Positions 28,901 to 35,259 of a DNA stretch of 64,000 nucleotides are shown in pieces. Each line of letters starts with the position of its first letter. Within the stretch, counting starts at the first letter, position 1. Where the stretch lies: NCBI RefSeq assembly GCF_000631985.1, contig NZ_JFYN01000014.1, positions 62,001 through 126,000 of the forward strand. Reading direction: 5' to 3'. A program made the translations under genes and the position numbers. A model generated the notes under the pieces. It was given only the letters and a program-made list of their open reading frames with translations, searched no databases and was not told where the DNA came from. The stretch is from Pseudomonas sp. RIT288. Its GTDB lineage: Bacteria; Pseudomonadota; Gammaproteobacteria; Pseudomonadales; Pseudomonadaceae.

Positions 28901-29988
28901 GTATGCTCGCCTCCGAGCGCCTGAGCCTCGACGGCCTGCGCTGGATGCTGCCGACCGGTGAAGCGATGCCGCCGGAACTGGCGCACCAGTGGCTGCTGCG
29001 TTATCCGCAGATCGGGCTGGTCAACGCTTATGGCCCGGCGGAATGCTCCGATGACGTGGCGTTCTTCCGCGTCGATCTGGCCTCGACTCGCGGCAGCTAT
29101 TTGCCGATCGGTACGCCGACCGACAACAACTTGCTGTACCTGGTCGATGGCGCGCTGGAACTGGTGCCGTTGGGTGCGGTGGGCGAGTTGTGCGTGGCCG
29201 GGACCGGTGTCGGGCGCGGTTACGTCAGCGATCCGCTGCGCACCGTGCCGGTGTTTGTGCCGAACCCGTTCGGCGCGCCGGGCGAGCGCTTGTATCGCAC
29301 CGGTGACCTCGCACGGCGGCGCAGCGATGGTGTGCTGGAGTACGTTGGCCGGGTTGACCATCAGGTGAAGATTCGCGGTTACCGGATCGAACTGGGTGAA
29401 ATCGAGGCGCGTCTGCACGAACAGCCGGAAGTCCGCGATGCGGCGGTTGGCGTGCAGGAAGGCGTGAATGGCAAGCACTTGGTCGGCTATCTGGTCGCGG
29501 CGGATTCGGCGCTCAACCCGAGCGAACGTCTGGAGCGGATCAAGCAACGCCTGCGCAGCGAACTGCCGGAATACATGGTGCCGCTGCACTGGTTGTGGCT
29601 CGACCAGCTGCCGCACAACGCCAATGGCAAACTCGACCGCAAGGCCCTGCCGGCGCTGGAGATCGGCCAGATGCAGAGCGATGATTACCTGGCCCCGCGC
29701 AACGAACTGGAGCAGACCCTGGCCGACATCTGGGCCGAGGTGCTCAAAGTCGACAAGGTCGGCGTGCGCGACAACTTCTTCGAGTTGGGCGGGCATTCGT
29801 TGCTGGCCACGCAGATCGCCTCGCGGGTGCAGAAAACCCTGCAACGCGATGTGCCGTTGCGGGCGATGTTCGAGTGCAGCACGGTGCAGGAACTGGCCAA
29901 GTACATCGAAGGCCTGGCGGCCAGTGAGATGACCGAGGACAAGGTGGATCGCTTGAATGATCTGATGGCGGAGCTTGAAGGCTTGTAA
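16990..29988 (+). CDS. pvdL: Pyoverdine chromophore peptide synthetase PvdL
   Basis: 4332 residues, four modules. (0) Fatty-acyl-AMP ligase at about 1-560 (QYTSGSTALPKG) and carrier with S611. (1) Condensation (HHIIADG 802-808), adenylation (YTSGSTGQPKG from 1274), carrier S1666. (2) Condensation (HHIVTEG 1858-1864), adenylation (YTSGSTGKPKG from 2337), carrier with LGGDS S2737, epimerase (HHLVVDG 2913-2919). (3) Condensation (HHILIDA from 3389), adenylation (from 3874), carrier S4270. My reading of selectivity residues gives DVWHFGRIN for module 1, close to known Glu codes, and DIWELTADD for module 3, the diaminobutyrate code. The known PvdL product is acyl-L-Glu-D-Tyr-L-Dab, precursor of the chromophore. 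There is no thioesterase, so the chain passes to another synthetase. Cytoplasmic, part of the siderosome. Confidence 0.97.
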   Translation: MTDAFELPSTLVQALQRRAAQTPDRLALRFLAETEEQGVVLSYRELDQRARAIAGALQAQAEFGDRAVLLFPSGADYVAAFFGCLYAGVIAVPAYPPESARRHHQERLLSIIADAEPRLLLTSADLRDALQQIDGAPPLLCVDTLDNTLAERWVEPNLPADHIAFLQYTSGSTALPKGVQVSHGNLVANELLIRHGFGIDVNPDDVIVSWLPLYHDMGLIGGLLQPIFSGVPCILMSPAYFLGRPLRWLEAISQYGGTISGGPDFAYRLCSERVSESALERLDLSRWRVAYSGSEPIRLDTLERFAEKFTPCGFSEDSFMASYGLAEATLFVAGTPRGTGIPALRVDDQALAQNRAEPGAGSPIMSCGISQPEHAVLIVDPVTLNELADNLVGEVWAAGPSIAHGYWRNPEASAKTFVQHAGRTWLRTGDLGFIRDGELFITGRLKDMLIVRGHNLYPQDIEKTVENEVEVVRKGRVAAFAVTQDGEEGIGIAAEISRSVQKILPPEALIKAIRQAVAESYQEAPSVVVLLNPGALPKTSSGKLQRSACRNRLADGGLDSYAVFPSAELHNTESTLAASELEALIGKIWAEQLNVRQVNADDHFFLLGGNSIAATQVIARVREELALELNLRLLFEAPTLSAFAAAVAQQQQDGGNAQGAINSLSRSEALPQSLAQNRLWITWQLDPHSSAYNIPGALRLRGELDEEALRASFQQLIERHESLRTRFFERDGVGLQQVDAAPEFNLQLIDISDLPAHEREARAQQIREDEARTQFDLEKGPLLWVTLVRLDDEDHQLLVTLHHIIADGWSLNVLIDEFSRLYAAASQGQRAELAPLPTQYADYGSWQRQWLAQGEGERQMAYWKARLGDEHPVLELATDHPRSARQLHSAARHSVRLGVSLSDAVKQTAQAYQSTPFMLLLSAFQSLLHRYSGQRDIRIGIPNANRPRLETQGLIGFFINTQVLRAEVDSRLSFVELLAQTRDAALGAQANQDLPFEQLLEAFPQAREQGLFQVMFNHQQRDLSALKRLPGLLAEELPWHSREAKFDLQLHSEEDRNGRLTLSFDYADELFDAATIERLAEHFSNLLRAVCEQPQQAISDLPLLTPCEQEQQQAWSVAPCTPAQHWLPELLNEQARQTPERTALVWDGGSLDFAELHAQANRLAHYLRDKGVGPDVCVAIAAERSPQLLIGLLAIIKAGGAYVPLDPDYPADRLAYMLSDSGVELLLTQTALLDRLPASDGVSVIAMDALHLENWPSQAPGLHLHGDNLAYVIYTSGSTGQPKGVGNTHAALAERLQWMQNSYRLNDSDVLMQKAPISFDVSVWECFWPLITGARLLMAAPGEHRDPHRIAQLVQEYGVTTLHFVPPLLALFIDEPLSAECTSLRRVFSGGEALPAELRNRVLTQLPAVQLHNRYGPTETAINVTHWHCTTADGERSPIGRPLGNVICRVLDADLNPVPAGVPGELCISGIGLARGYLGRPALTAERFVVDPLGEQGARLYRTGDRARWTSDGVIEYLGRLDQQVKLRGFRVEPEEIEARLLAQNGVAQAVVLVRETAAGAQLIGYFSAFDASEDQDVQIARLKTALAGELPEYMVPAQLMRLDAMPLSPSGKLDRRALPEPQWQVREHVEPATELEQQIAAIWREVLGLPRIGLRDDFFALGGHSLLATQIISRSRQACDVELPLRALFEHSELGDFAEQIRLIQASGQTNKQPPIAKVDRRQAVPLSYSQQRMWFLWQMEPDSPAYNVGGMARLRGVLHVEHFEAALQALILRHETLRTTFPSVDGVARQQVHAETGVRMGWKDFSKLPADQREQKVQHLADEEAHLPFDLESGPLLRACLVKTAEHEHYFVLTLHHIVTEGWAMDIFARELSALYEAFVDERDSPLEALPVQYLDYSVWQRQWLESGERQRQLDYWTAQLGREHPLLELPGDRPRPPVQSHQGELFRFDLSDDLAARVRAFNAQNGLTLFMTMTAALATLLYRYSGQTDLRIGAPVANRIRPESEGLIGAFLNTQVLRCQLDGQMSVGELFEQVRHTVIEGQSHQDLPFDHLVEALQPPRSAAYNPLFQVMCNVQRWEFQQSRMLAGMTVEYLANDARATKFDLNLEVTDLDHRLGCCLTYSTDLFDEPTIARMAKHWRNLLEALIADPQQRLSQLPLLDPAEQQQLLNSLGVEPGERRLDQCIHHLFAEQALARKDAPALTFAGQTLSYAELDARANRLAWALRERGVGPQVRVGLALERSLEMVVGLLAILKAGGAYVPLDPEYPLDRLHYMIEDSRIGLLLSDRAMFTALGDLPSSVARWCLEDDSAALVDYPVSELPFISLPQHQAYLIYTSGSTGKPKGVVVSHGEIAMHCQAVIERFGMRPDDCELHFYSINFDAATERLLVPLLSGAQVVLRAQGQWDAEEICNLIRTHRINVLGFTPSYGSQLAQFLATQSDTLPVRMIITGGEALTGEHLQRIRAAFKPSLFFNAYGPTETVVMPLASLAPQVLEEGAGSVPIGSVIGDRVAYILDADLALVPQGATGELFVGGAGLAQGYHDRPGISAERFVADPFAADGGRMYRTGDLVRQRADGLVEYLGRIDHQVKIRGFRIELGEIETRLLDHASIREAVVLALDAPSGKQLVGYLVSDVAGQGEAQQAELREALKSHLKAQLPDYMVPTHLILLASMPLTANGKLDRRALPAPDPELNRQDYVAPSNELEQTLAQVWCEVLNVELVGLNDNFFELGGDSILSIQVVSRARQQGIHFSPRDLFQHQTVQTLAAVASHSEQVTAEQGLVVGESAMTPIQHWFFDTEIPERQHWNQALLLEPSVALEPHRLEQALLAVIEQHDALRLRFTQVNDQWQATHQPVSDAEVLWQVRVAAMDKCAALFLDAQRSLDLQNGPLLRALLVDGPEGQQRLFIAIHHLVVDGVSWRVLLDDLQTVYRQLDTGQAVKLPAKTSAFKDWAARLQAYAGSESLREELNWWQTQLAGPNADLPCENPQGGQQNRHAQTVSVRLDAERTQQLLQQAPRAYRTQVNDLLLTALARVLCRWSGQPSALIQLEGHGRETLFDEIDLTRTVGWFTSAYPLRLTPHNIEEAAGQGASIKAIKEQLRAVPHKGLGYGVLRYLADDLSQRSMAALPNAPVTFNYLGQFDQSFASDALFRPLDEPVGAAHDPQAPLPNELSIDSQVYGGELLLRWTFSAERYEAQTINDLADAYLGELQSLIEHCLQDTAVGLTPSDFPLAKLTQAQLDALPVPAAQIEDVYPLTPMQEGMLLHTLLEPGTGLYYMQDRYRINSELDAERFAQAWQAVVARHEALRASFCWNVGEDMLQVIHSPGRTPIEYLDWSAISDAEQEPKLQALLKSEREAGFDLLNQAPFHLRLIKVGAARYWFMMSNHHILIDAWCRSLLMNDFFEIYTALGEGREAQLSVPPRYRDYIGWLQRQSLAEARQWWQQNLQGFERTTPIPSDRPFLREHAGESGGMIVGDRYTRLDVEDGARLRELAQAHQLTINTFAQAAWALVLRRLSGDRDVLFGVTVAGRPVDMPEMQRTVGLFINSIALRVQIPADDQRASVRQWLSALLDSNMQLREYEYLPLVNIQEQSELPKGQPLFDSLFVFENAPVEVSVLDRAQSLNATSDSGRTHTNFPLTAVCYPGDDLGLHLSYDQRYFDESTIERMLGEFKRLLLALVDGFHGDMADLPLLGAEEQDFLLHGCNQSAHDYPLEQSYVALFEAQVAAHPQRIAATCLDQQLSYAALNHNANRLGHALVAAGVQMDQPVALLAERNLDLLGMIIGSFKAGAGYLPLDPGLPSQRLQRIIELSRTPVLVCSEACREQAQTLLDEFSCANRPRLLVWEEVQALATSLQNPGIYSAPDNLAYVIYTSGSTGLPKGVMVEQRGMLNNQLSKVPYLKLTDADVIAQTASQSFDISVWQFLAAPLFGARVDIVPNTIAHDPQGLLMHVQKQGITVLESVPSLIQGMLASERLSLDGLRWMLPTGEAMPPELAHQWLLRYPQIGLVNAYGPAECSDDVAFFRVDLASTRGSYLPIGTPTDNNLLYLVDGALELVPLGAVGELCVAGTGVGRGYVSDPLRTVPVFVPNPFGAPGERLYRTGDLARRRSDGVLEYVGRVDHQVKIRGYRIELGEIEARLHEQPEVRDAAVGVQEGVNGKHLVGYLVAADSALNPSERLERIKQRLRSELPEYMVPLHWLWLDQLPHNANGKLDRKALPALEIGQMQSDDYLAPRNELEQTLADIWAEVLKVDKVGVRDNFFELGGHSLLATQIASRVQKTLQRDVPLRAMFECSTVQELAKYIEGLAASEMTEDKVDRLNDLMAELEGL

Positions 29989-30010
29989 TCTTCGGTGTCT
30001 GTACCGGCCC

Positions 30011-30087
30011 CTTCGCGAGCAGGCTCGCTCCCATATGGGTTCTGTGTCGATCACAGATCCCCTGTAGGAGTGAGCCTGCTCGCGATT
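30011..30087. repeat. REPIN (family 1) after pvdL
   Basis: Inverted copies of the GAGCGAGCCTGCTCGCGA element. The second copy is the TGTAGGAGTGAGCC variant. It sits 22 bases past the pvdL stop codon and before the terminator. Confidence 0.9.
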
Positions 30088-30130
30088 GGGAGCGGCACAT
30101 TTTCAGACATTTACACGGTTGACGATCAAC

Positions 30131-30163
30131 AACCGGCAGCTCAGTCTGCCGGTTCTCTTTTTT
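30131..30163 (+). terminator. Rho-independent terminator of pvdL
   Basis: AACCGGCAG and CTGCCGGTT form a 9-base-pair stem with a 6-base loop, followed by CTCTTTTTTT. It would end the long pvdL transcript just before the hydrolase gene. Confidence 0.85.
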
Positions 30164-30179
30164 GTCTCGGGGGTGGTCG

Positions 30180-30992
30180 ATGCCTTTCTTCACGATTGAC
30201 GGACAAGCGCTGCACTACATTGATCAAGGCACCGGCCCGGCCGTGTTGCTGGCGGGCAGTTATCTGTGGGACACGGCCATGTGGGCGCCGCAGATCGCTG
30301 CGCTGTCGCCGCACTACCGGGTGATTGCGCTGGACCTGTGGGGCCACGGCGAATCCGGGCGTTTGCCTCAAGGCACCACCTCGCTGGATGACATTGCGCG
30401 GCAGGCCGAGGCCTTGCTCGATCATCTGCAGATCGAACGGATCACGCTGGCGGGGCTGTCGGTCGGCGGCATGTGGGGCGTGCGTCTGGCGTTGTCGGCA
30501 CCGCAGCGGATCAACGGTCTGGTGTTGCTCGACACCTACGTCGGCGTGGAGCCTGAGCCAACCCGTCAGTATTACTTCTCGCTGTTCAAGCAGATCGAGG
30601 AAAGCGGCGAGATCTCCGAACAATTGCTCGATATCGTTGTACCGATTTTCTTTCGCCCGGGCATTGATCCGCAGTCGGCGCTGTATCAGGACTTCCGCGC
30701 AAAACTCGCGGCGTACACCGCGGATCGCCTGCGCGAAAGCATCGTGCCCATGGGGCGTATCACCTTCAGTCGGGATGACCTGTTGCCGCGTCTGGGCGAA
30801 TTGAATGCCGCAACCACCCTGGTGCTCTGCGGCGATCAGGACAAACCGCGACCGCCGTCAGAGGCAAAGGAAATGGCCGAACTGATTGGATGCCCGTGGG
30901 TGTTGGTGCCGGAGGCGGGGCATATCTCCAGTCTGGAGAACCCGCAGTTTGTCACTGAGGTGTTGTTCGCCTTCCTGGCTGAGCACCATTGA
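30180..30992 (+). CDS. Alpha/beta hydrolase, enol-lactonase-like
   Basis: 270 residues with a full alpha/beta hydrolase triad: nucleophile S94 (AGLSVGGMWG), acid D221 (CGDQDKPRP) and H248 (PEAGHISSLENP). The usual HG oxyanion motif after the third strand is replaced by LLAGSYLW. Closest in pattern to 3-oxoadipate enol-lactonase/BioH-type hydrolases, substrate unknown. The ATG at 30180 follows GGGGGTGG. It lies behind the pvdL terminator and has no visible PvdS site, so a role in pyoverdine synthesis is not supported by sequence. Confidence 0.78.
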   Translation: MPFFTIDGQALHYIDQGTGPAVLLAGSYLWDTAMWAPQIAALSPHYRVIALDLWGHGESGRLPQGTTSLDDIARQAEALLDHLQIERITLAGLSVGGMWGVRLALSAPQRINGLVLLDTYVGVEPEPTRQYYFSLFKQIEESGEISEQLLDIVVPIFFRPGIDPQSALYQDFRAKLAAYTADRLRESIVPMGRITFSRDDLLPRLGELNAATTLVLCGDQDKPRPPSEAKEMAELIGCPWVLVPEAGHISSLENPQFVTEVLFAFLAEHH

Positions 30993-31068
30993 AAAAGATC
31001 GCAGCCTGCGGCAGCGCCCACAGAAAACGCGTTCCCCTGTAGGAGCTGCCGCAGGCTGCGATCTTTTG
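30993..31068. repeat. REP-type palindrome pair (family 2)
   Basis: Inverted AAGATCGCAGCCTGCGGCAG / CTGCCGCAGGCTGCGATCTT arms between the convergent hydrolase and dsbG genes. It starts right at the hydrolase stop codon. Confidence 0.88.
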
Positions 31069-31075
31069 CTCCGGC

Positions 31076-31846
31076 TTATTTCGGCCCGAGAATCTTCGCC
31101 AACTTGTCCGGCGAAGGCGCGCCTTGCTGCTGTTGCAGCTCACCCTTGTCATCCATGTAGAAAATCGCCGGCGTCGCCTGCAGTTCCAGGTCTTCCATCA
31201 ACTGCATGTTGGCGGCCAGTTTGGTCTGCACCGCTTTTGGAATGTCTTTCAATGGCTTGAGGGTGCTGGCCTTGCCGGCCTTCTCGTGATCTTCCAGGGC
31301 CTTGGCCGGATCTTTCGCCGCCAGCAGTGCGGCGGATTTCGCCGGGCTGTCTTCGCGGATGATCCCGACCATGATATGCCGCAACTGCACTTTGCCGGCC
31401 TTGACCCATGGTCGCGCCTGTTCCCAGAACATGTTGCAGTACGGGCAGTTCGGATCGCTGAACAGGTACACGGTGCGCGGTGCGTCCTTGTTGCCGTCCT
31501 GAATCCAGTTGCTGGCTTCGAACTTGCCCCAGATTTCCTTGGCCATCGGCGCATAGACCAGTTTCTGCAACGGCTCGCTGCTCAGATCCTTGCCGTCGGC
31601 GTCGTACAGATTGCCGAGCAACACGTGTTTCCCGTCCGGCGTCAGGTACAACGCCATGCCACGGTTCTGGTACTGCGCCGCATAACCGCGCAAGCCGTCC
31701 GGGGCGTCGAACTGGCCGACGATTTTTGCGCCCTTGGCTTCGATCTGCTTGATCGCGGCGGGCAATTCTTCGGCGGCCTGCACCGACGGCAGGTGCAGCA
31801 GGGCGGTGCCCAGAGTCAGCGTCAGCAGGTGGCGGAGGCGGGGCAT
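31076..31846 (-). CDS. dsbG: Periplasmic disulfide isomerase/chaperone DsbG
   Basis: 256 residues. Signal peptide (about 1-24, ending VQAA), an N-terminal dimerisation region, then a thioredoxin fold with the active site C134-P-Y-C137 (FSDPNCPYCNMFW) and the cis-Pro loop LQATPAIFY. DsbG keeps periplasmic single cysteines and mispaired disulfides reduced, drawing electrons from DsbD. It overlaps the preceding tlpA-like gene by 25 bases, so the two are co-transcribed. AAGGA precedes the start. Confidence 0.92.
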   Translation of the reverse strand: MPRLRHLLTLTLGTALLHLPSVQAAEELPAAIKQIEAKGAKIVGQFDAPDGLRGYAAQYQNRGMALYLTPDGKHVLLGNLYDADGKDLSSEPLQKLVYAPMAKEIWGKFEASNWIQDGNKDAPRTVYLFSDPNCPYCNMFWEQARPWVKAGKVQLRHIMVGIIREDSPAKSAALLAAKDPAKALEDHEKAGKASTLKPLKDIPKAVQTKLAANMQLMEDLELQATPAIFYMDDKGELQQQQGAPSPDKLAKILGPK

Positions 31847-32691
31847 GGCAGTTTCCTTGCAGAGGTCGCCGGTGCGGCGGTTGGATTCGGGATGTCGAAG
31901 TTTTCCAGGGCGCGGGCCAGACTGGCGTTCGACAGTTCGCCCAGATGGCTGCTCAACAAGCGACCGTCAGGGCTATAGAACAGCGTAGTCGGCAGCGCCA
32001 TGGAACCCACTGCCTGACCCAATCGACCGCTGCGGTCGAACAGCACGTTGTTCAGGCTCAGGCCCTGGGTTTCTAGAAATGTGGCAACGCTTTGCATGCT
32101 TTCGGCCTGATTGACGAACAGAAAGGTCAGGTCCGGGCGTTGTTGTTGAGCGTTTTCCAGCACCGGCATCTCGCGCCGGCACGGCGGGCACCAGGTTGCC
32201 CAGAGGTTGATCACCAGTGGACCGCCCTGATAATCGCTGAGCTGGATGGTCTCGCCTGCGGCGTTGCGCAGGGTGATTTCCGGCAGGCGCGTGCCTTGTT
32301 CGTAGATGTTCAGTGACAGGGTCGCCAACAACCAGAACAGCACGCCGCTGGCCACACCAAAACCCAGTGGCCGACGCAGGCCGGGGCGGCGCCAGCCGCG
32401 ATAGAGAGCGGCGAGCAGCAGCACGATCACCCCCGGCCAGGCGAGGAATCCGCCATCGCGCAGGTCGATGACCTGCCACGGATCGTTACGATAGTGGCCC
32501 CAATACAGGGCGACAAACGCCACGCGCGCCGCAAGCATGCCCAGCAAAAACAGGCTGAACAGCGCCGACTCGGGGTTATCGCCGCCGCGCTTGGCCACCC
32601 GCCAGCCGACAAAGGTTGCCAGCGCCAGGGCACTGATCAGCAGCAGATGGTTAAGCGCGATGGCAAAGGTGCCGAGGGTGAACGTCAGCAT
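31822..32691 (-). CDS. Membrane-anchored TlpA-like thiol-disulfide protein
   Basis: 289 residues. The N-terminal half (about 1-128) has four hydrophobic segments and resembles a prolipoprotein diacylglyceryl transferase-like membrane domain, but is too short to be a working Lgt. The C-terminal half is a periplasmic thioredoxin/TlpA domain with C168-P-P-C171 (WATWCPPCRREMP). It starts immediately after the dsbD stop codon, between dsbD and dsbG, so it probably receives electrons from DsbD. The same gene order occurs in P. aeruginosa (PA2478-PA2477-PA2476). Confidence 0.85.
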   Translation of the reverse strand: MLTFTLGTFAIALNHLLLISALALATFVGWRVAKRGGDNPESALFSLFLLGMLAARVAFVALYWGHYRNDPWQVIDLRDGGFLAWPGVIVLLLAALYRGWRRPGLRRPLGFGVASGVLFWLLATLSLNIYEQGTRLPEITLRNAAGETIQLSDYQGGPLVINLWATWCPPCRREMPVLENAQQQRPDLTFLFVNQAESMQSVATFLETQGLSLNNVLFDRSGRLGQAVGSMALPTTLFYSPDGRLLSSHLGELSNASLARALENFDIPNPTAAPATSARKLPCPASATC

Positions 32692-34425
32692 TTAATTGGC
32701 GTCTCGGGTAGTGGCCCAGCGTTGCAGGAACGTCTCGGCATCCACCTCACCGGTGATGCGCTGGCTACGTCGTTCTTCGCCGTCGGTGCCGATCCAGACA
32801 AAACTCGGTGGCCCCGGGACTTTGTAGCGGCCGAGCAGCTCGCGGCTGGCGGCATTGTCGGCAGTGACGTCGAGGCGCAGCAGGCGTACATCGCTCAGCG
32901 CCTGCATGACCTTGTCCTTGCCGAACACCTGTTTTTCCATGACTTTGCACGACACACACCAGTCGGCGTAGTAATCGAGCAACACCCACTGGCCCTGGGC
33001 TTTGGCGCTATCCAGTTCGCGCTGCAGGGCTGCCGGATCCTTGATCGTGGTGAACGCGTCATGCCCGCTCGGCGTGGTGCTGGCGACCCGGCCGGCGCTG
33101 TACACCTGCAACGGTTGATACGGGTCGTCACTGCCACCGGCAGCACCGATCAGCAACAGGCTGCCCCACAGACCGAGCAACAGCGAACTGGCGCCGAACA
33201 CCTGGGCAACCCGGCCGAAACCTTCCGATTGCTTCCAGGCACAGAACGCGGCGATCAGCAGCAACGCGCCACACAGGCCCAGCCACAGCGACGAGTCCAG
33301 CACCGGGCGCAGCATCAGCAGCGCGGTCGCGAGGAACAGGAAACCGAAGATGCCCTTGAGCAGGTTCATCCATGCGCCAGGCTTTGGCAGAAAGCGATTA
33401 CCGACGGTCACCAGCAGCAACAGCGGCATCCCGATACCGATGCCCAACGCAAACAGAATCAAGCCACCGTGCAGCGCATTGCCGCTCTGCGCGATATACA
33501 ACAAGGCGCCGGCCAGCGGTGCGGTCATGCACGGGCCGACGAGCAGACCGGACAACGCGCCGAGCACCCCGGCACCGATCAGGCTGCCGCCATTGCGGCT
33601 ACGCGAAGCGTGTTCAAGGCGATCACGCAAGGCCACCGGCAGTTGCAATTCGAAGAAGCCAAACATCGGCAACGCCAGCACCACGAACACGGCGGCAAAG
33701 GCACCCAGCAGCCACGGATTTTGCAGCCATGCCTGCAGGTTGGCGCCGAGCAGCGCAGCGATCACCCCCATCGCCGCATACACCAGCGCCATGCAGATCA
33801 CATAGCTGCTGGCCAGGGCGAAACCACGACGCGGGGTGGCGCCGCTGCCGACAATCATGCCTGCCAGAATCGGCAGCATCGGCAACGAACACGGGGTGAA
33901 CGCCAGCAACAGGCCGAGGCCGAAGAACACCAGCAGGCTCCAGCCCAGCGCCCGTTGTTGCAGGCTGCTGGCCAAGGCTTGATCCGGCGCTTCAGCACTG
34001 GCCGTTGGCGTTGCTTGACCGCCCAGATCGATGACTCGGGTTTGCGGCGGGTAACACAGGCCGGCATCGGCGCAGCCCTGGTAACTGACCTTGATCTGAC
34101 CGCTCGCCGAGGCCGGAACTTTCACCTCCAGCCCTTGGCGATACACCGGTTGTTCACCGAAAAACTCGTCACTGTGCGACTCGCCCTCGGGCAACGCCGG
34201 CTGTTGCTCGGCCGGCAAACCGTCGAATTTCAGGCGTTTCTGGTACAGGTAATAGCCGTCGGTGATTTGCCAGAACAGCTGGGTTTCCCCGGATTCAAGG
34301 CGTTCGGAGGTGAGCACGAAGGCTTTGTCGACCGGCAGGAACTCCGGTTTGGTCTCGAATGGATTGTTCCCGGCCTGGGCCAGGCCGGAGATCAGCAGTG
34401 CAAACAAAAGAAAAAAATGACGCAT
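32692..34425 (-). CDS. dsbD: Thiol:disulfide interchange protein DsbD
   Basis: 577 residues. Signal peptide (1-18), periplasmic alpha domain with C118 and C124, a membrane beta domain of about eight helices with the two buried cysteines (AFTPCSLPM and VGPCMTAPL), and a C-terminal thioredoxin domain with CVSC (YADWCVSCKVME). It moves electrons from cytoplasmic thioredoxin to periplasmic partners, here probably the TlpA-like protein and DsbG. The ATG at 34423-34425 has AAGG upstream; longer in-frame starts would spoil the signal peptide. Divergent from the dsbRS two-component genes. Confidence 0.94.
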   Translation of the reverse strand: MRHFFLLFALLISGLAQAGNNPFETKPEFLPVDKAFVLTSERLESGETQLFWQITDGYYLYQKRLKFDGLPAEQQPALPEGESHSDEFFGEQPVYRQGLEVKVPASASGQIKVSYQGCADAGLCYPPQTRVIDLGGQATPTASAEAPDQALASSLQQRALGWSLLVFFGLGLLLAFTPCSLPMLPILAGMIVGSGATPRRGFALASSYVICMALVYAAMGVIAALLGANLQAWLQNPWLLGAFAAVFVVLALPMFGFFELQLPVALRDRLEHASRSRNGGSLIGAGVLGALSGLLVGPCMTAPLAGALLYIAQSGNALHGGLILFALGIGIGMPLLLLVTVGNRFLPKPGAWMNLLKGIFGFLFLATALLMLRPVLDSSLWLGLCGALLLIAAFCAWKQSEGFGRVAQVFGASSLLLGLWGSLLLIGAAGGSDDPYQPLQVYSAGRVASTTPSGHDAFTTIKDPAALQRELDSAKAQGQWVLLDYYADWCVSCKVMEKQVFGKDKVMQALSDVRLLRLDVTADNAASRELLGRYKVPGPPSFVWIGTDGEERRSQRITGEVDAETFLQRWATTRDAN

Positions 34426-34471
34426 GGAGGAGCCTTGTCCCTGTGCAAGTGTGGGCACAATGGTGGATGGC

Positions 34472-34558
34472 GATTAACCGATGATTAACCGTCACGCCCT
34501 TGTCGCTGTGGCGTTGAGCGCCATAATGTCAGCTTAATCGGCCAACGGCCTAATCGGC
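34472..34558. promoter_or_regulatory. Repeated sites in the dsbD-dsbR gap, candidate DsbR boxes
   Basis: GATTAACCG occurs twice in direct orientation at 34472-34480 and 34483-34491, an 11-base period typical for OmpR/PhoB-class regulators. A second direct repeat, TAATCGGC, is at 34535-34542 and 34551-34558. The first pair is nearer dsbD, the second nearer dsbR. Binding by DsbR is inferred from position and spacing. Confidence 0.6.
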
Positions 34559-34578
34559 TTTTTTATACGGGACTGATC

Positions 34579-35259
34579 ATGCACGTACTGGTTTGCGAAG
34601 ACGATGAACTGATCGCCAGCGGTATCGTTGCCGGTCTCACGGCGCAGGGCCTGACGGTCGAGCACGTCAACACCGCCTCGAAAGCGCGGGCGATGCTCAA
34701 GGTTGCCGAATTCGACGTGATGGTGCTCGATCTCGGCCTGCCCGACGAAGATGGCCTCAAGTTGCTGCAACAATTGCGTCAGCAGGGCCTGGAAATTCCG
34801 GTGCTGATCCTGACCGCACGCGACTCGGTGACCGACCGGGTCGATGGCCTGCAGGCCGGGGCTGACGATTACCTGCTCAAACCCTTCGATCTGCGTGAGT
34901 TGTTCGCGCGTCTGCAAACCCTGCTACGCCGGGTCGCCGGGCGCAGCGTCAACCTGATCGAACACGGCGCGCTGACCTACGATCCAAGCAGCCGCGAAAC
35001 CACGTTGGCCGGGCAACCCGTGGACTTGTCGCGTCGCGAGCAATCACTGTTGCAGGCGCTGCTGCACAACCGTGGTCGAGTGCTCTCCACTGAGCAGTTG
35101 AAGGACAGCGTCTACGGCTTCAACGACGAGTTGGAGAGCAACGCCCTCAACGTGCACATCCATCACCTGCGCAGCAAACTCGGCAAGGGCATCGTCGAAA
35201 CCGTGCGCGGTCTGGGTTATCGCCTCGGGCCGGCCGATGGTGGAGAACAACAGAAGTGA
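34579..35259 (+). CDS. dsbR: OmpR-family response regulator DsbR
   Basis: 226 residues. Receiver domain (about 1-115) with acidic pair ED/D at 7-9, phosphoacceptor D51 (LDLGLPDEDG) and K101; winged-helix DNA-binding domain (about 125-220; RSKLGKGIVETVRGLGYRL). It belongs to the QseB/PmrA subgroup. Position divergent from dsbD and the partner kinase match PA2479-PA2480 of P. aeruginosa, a copper-responsive system reported to control dsb genes (from memory). It overlaps the kinase gene. Confidence 0.85.
   Translation: MHVLVCEDDELIASGIVAGLTAQGLTVEHVNTASKARAMLKVAEFDVMVLDLGLPDEDGLKLLQQLRQQGLEIPVLILTARDSVTDRVDGLQAGADDYLLKPFDLRELFARLQTLLRRVAGRSVNLIEHGALTYDPSSRETTLAGQPVDLSRREQSLLQALLHNRGRVLSTEQLKDSVYGFNDELESNALNVHIHHLRSKLGKGIVETVRGLGYRLGPADGGEQQK

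Noticed and set aside
17869..30054. Several long minus-strand open frames opposite pvdL
   Set aside because: Antisense shadows of pvdL, with low-complexity composition, no ribosome binding sites and no recognisable motifs.
30180..30992. Hydrolase after pvdL as PvdG thioesterase
   Set aside because: It follows a strong terminator, has no IS box, and its motifs resemble enol-lactonase-type hydrolases rather than type II thioesterases.
32494..34488. Plus-strand open frame opposite dsbD
   Set aside because: Gln/Arg/His-rich antisense shadow of dsbD with no domain. dsbD has complete catalytic motifs on the other strand.
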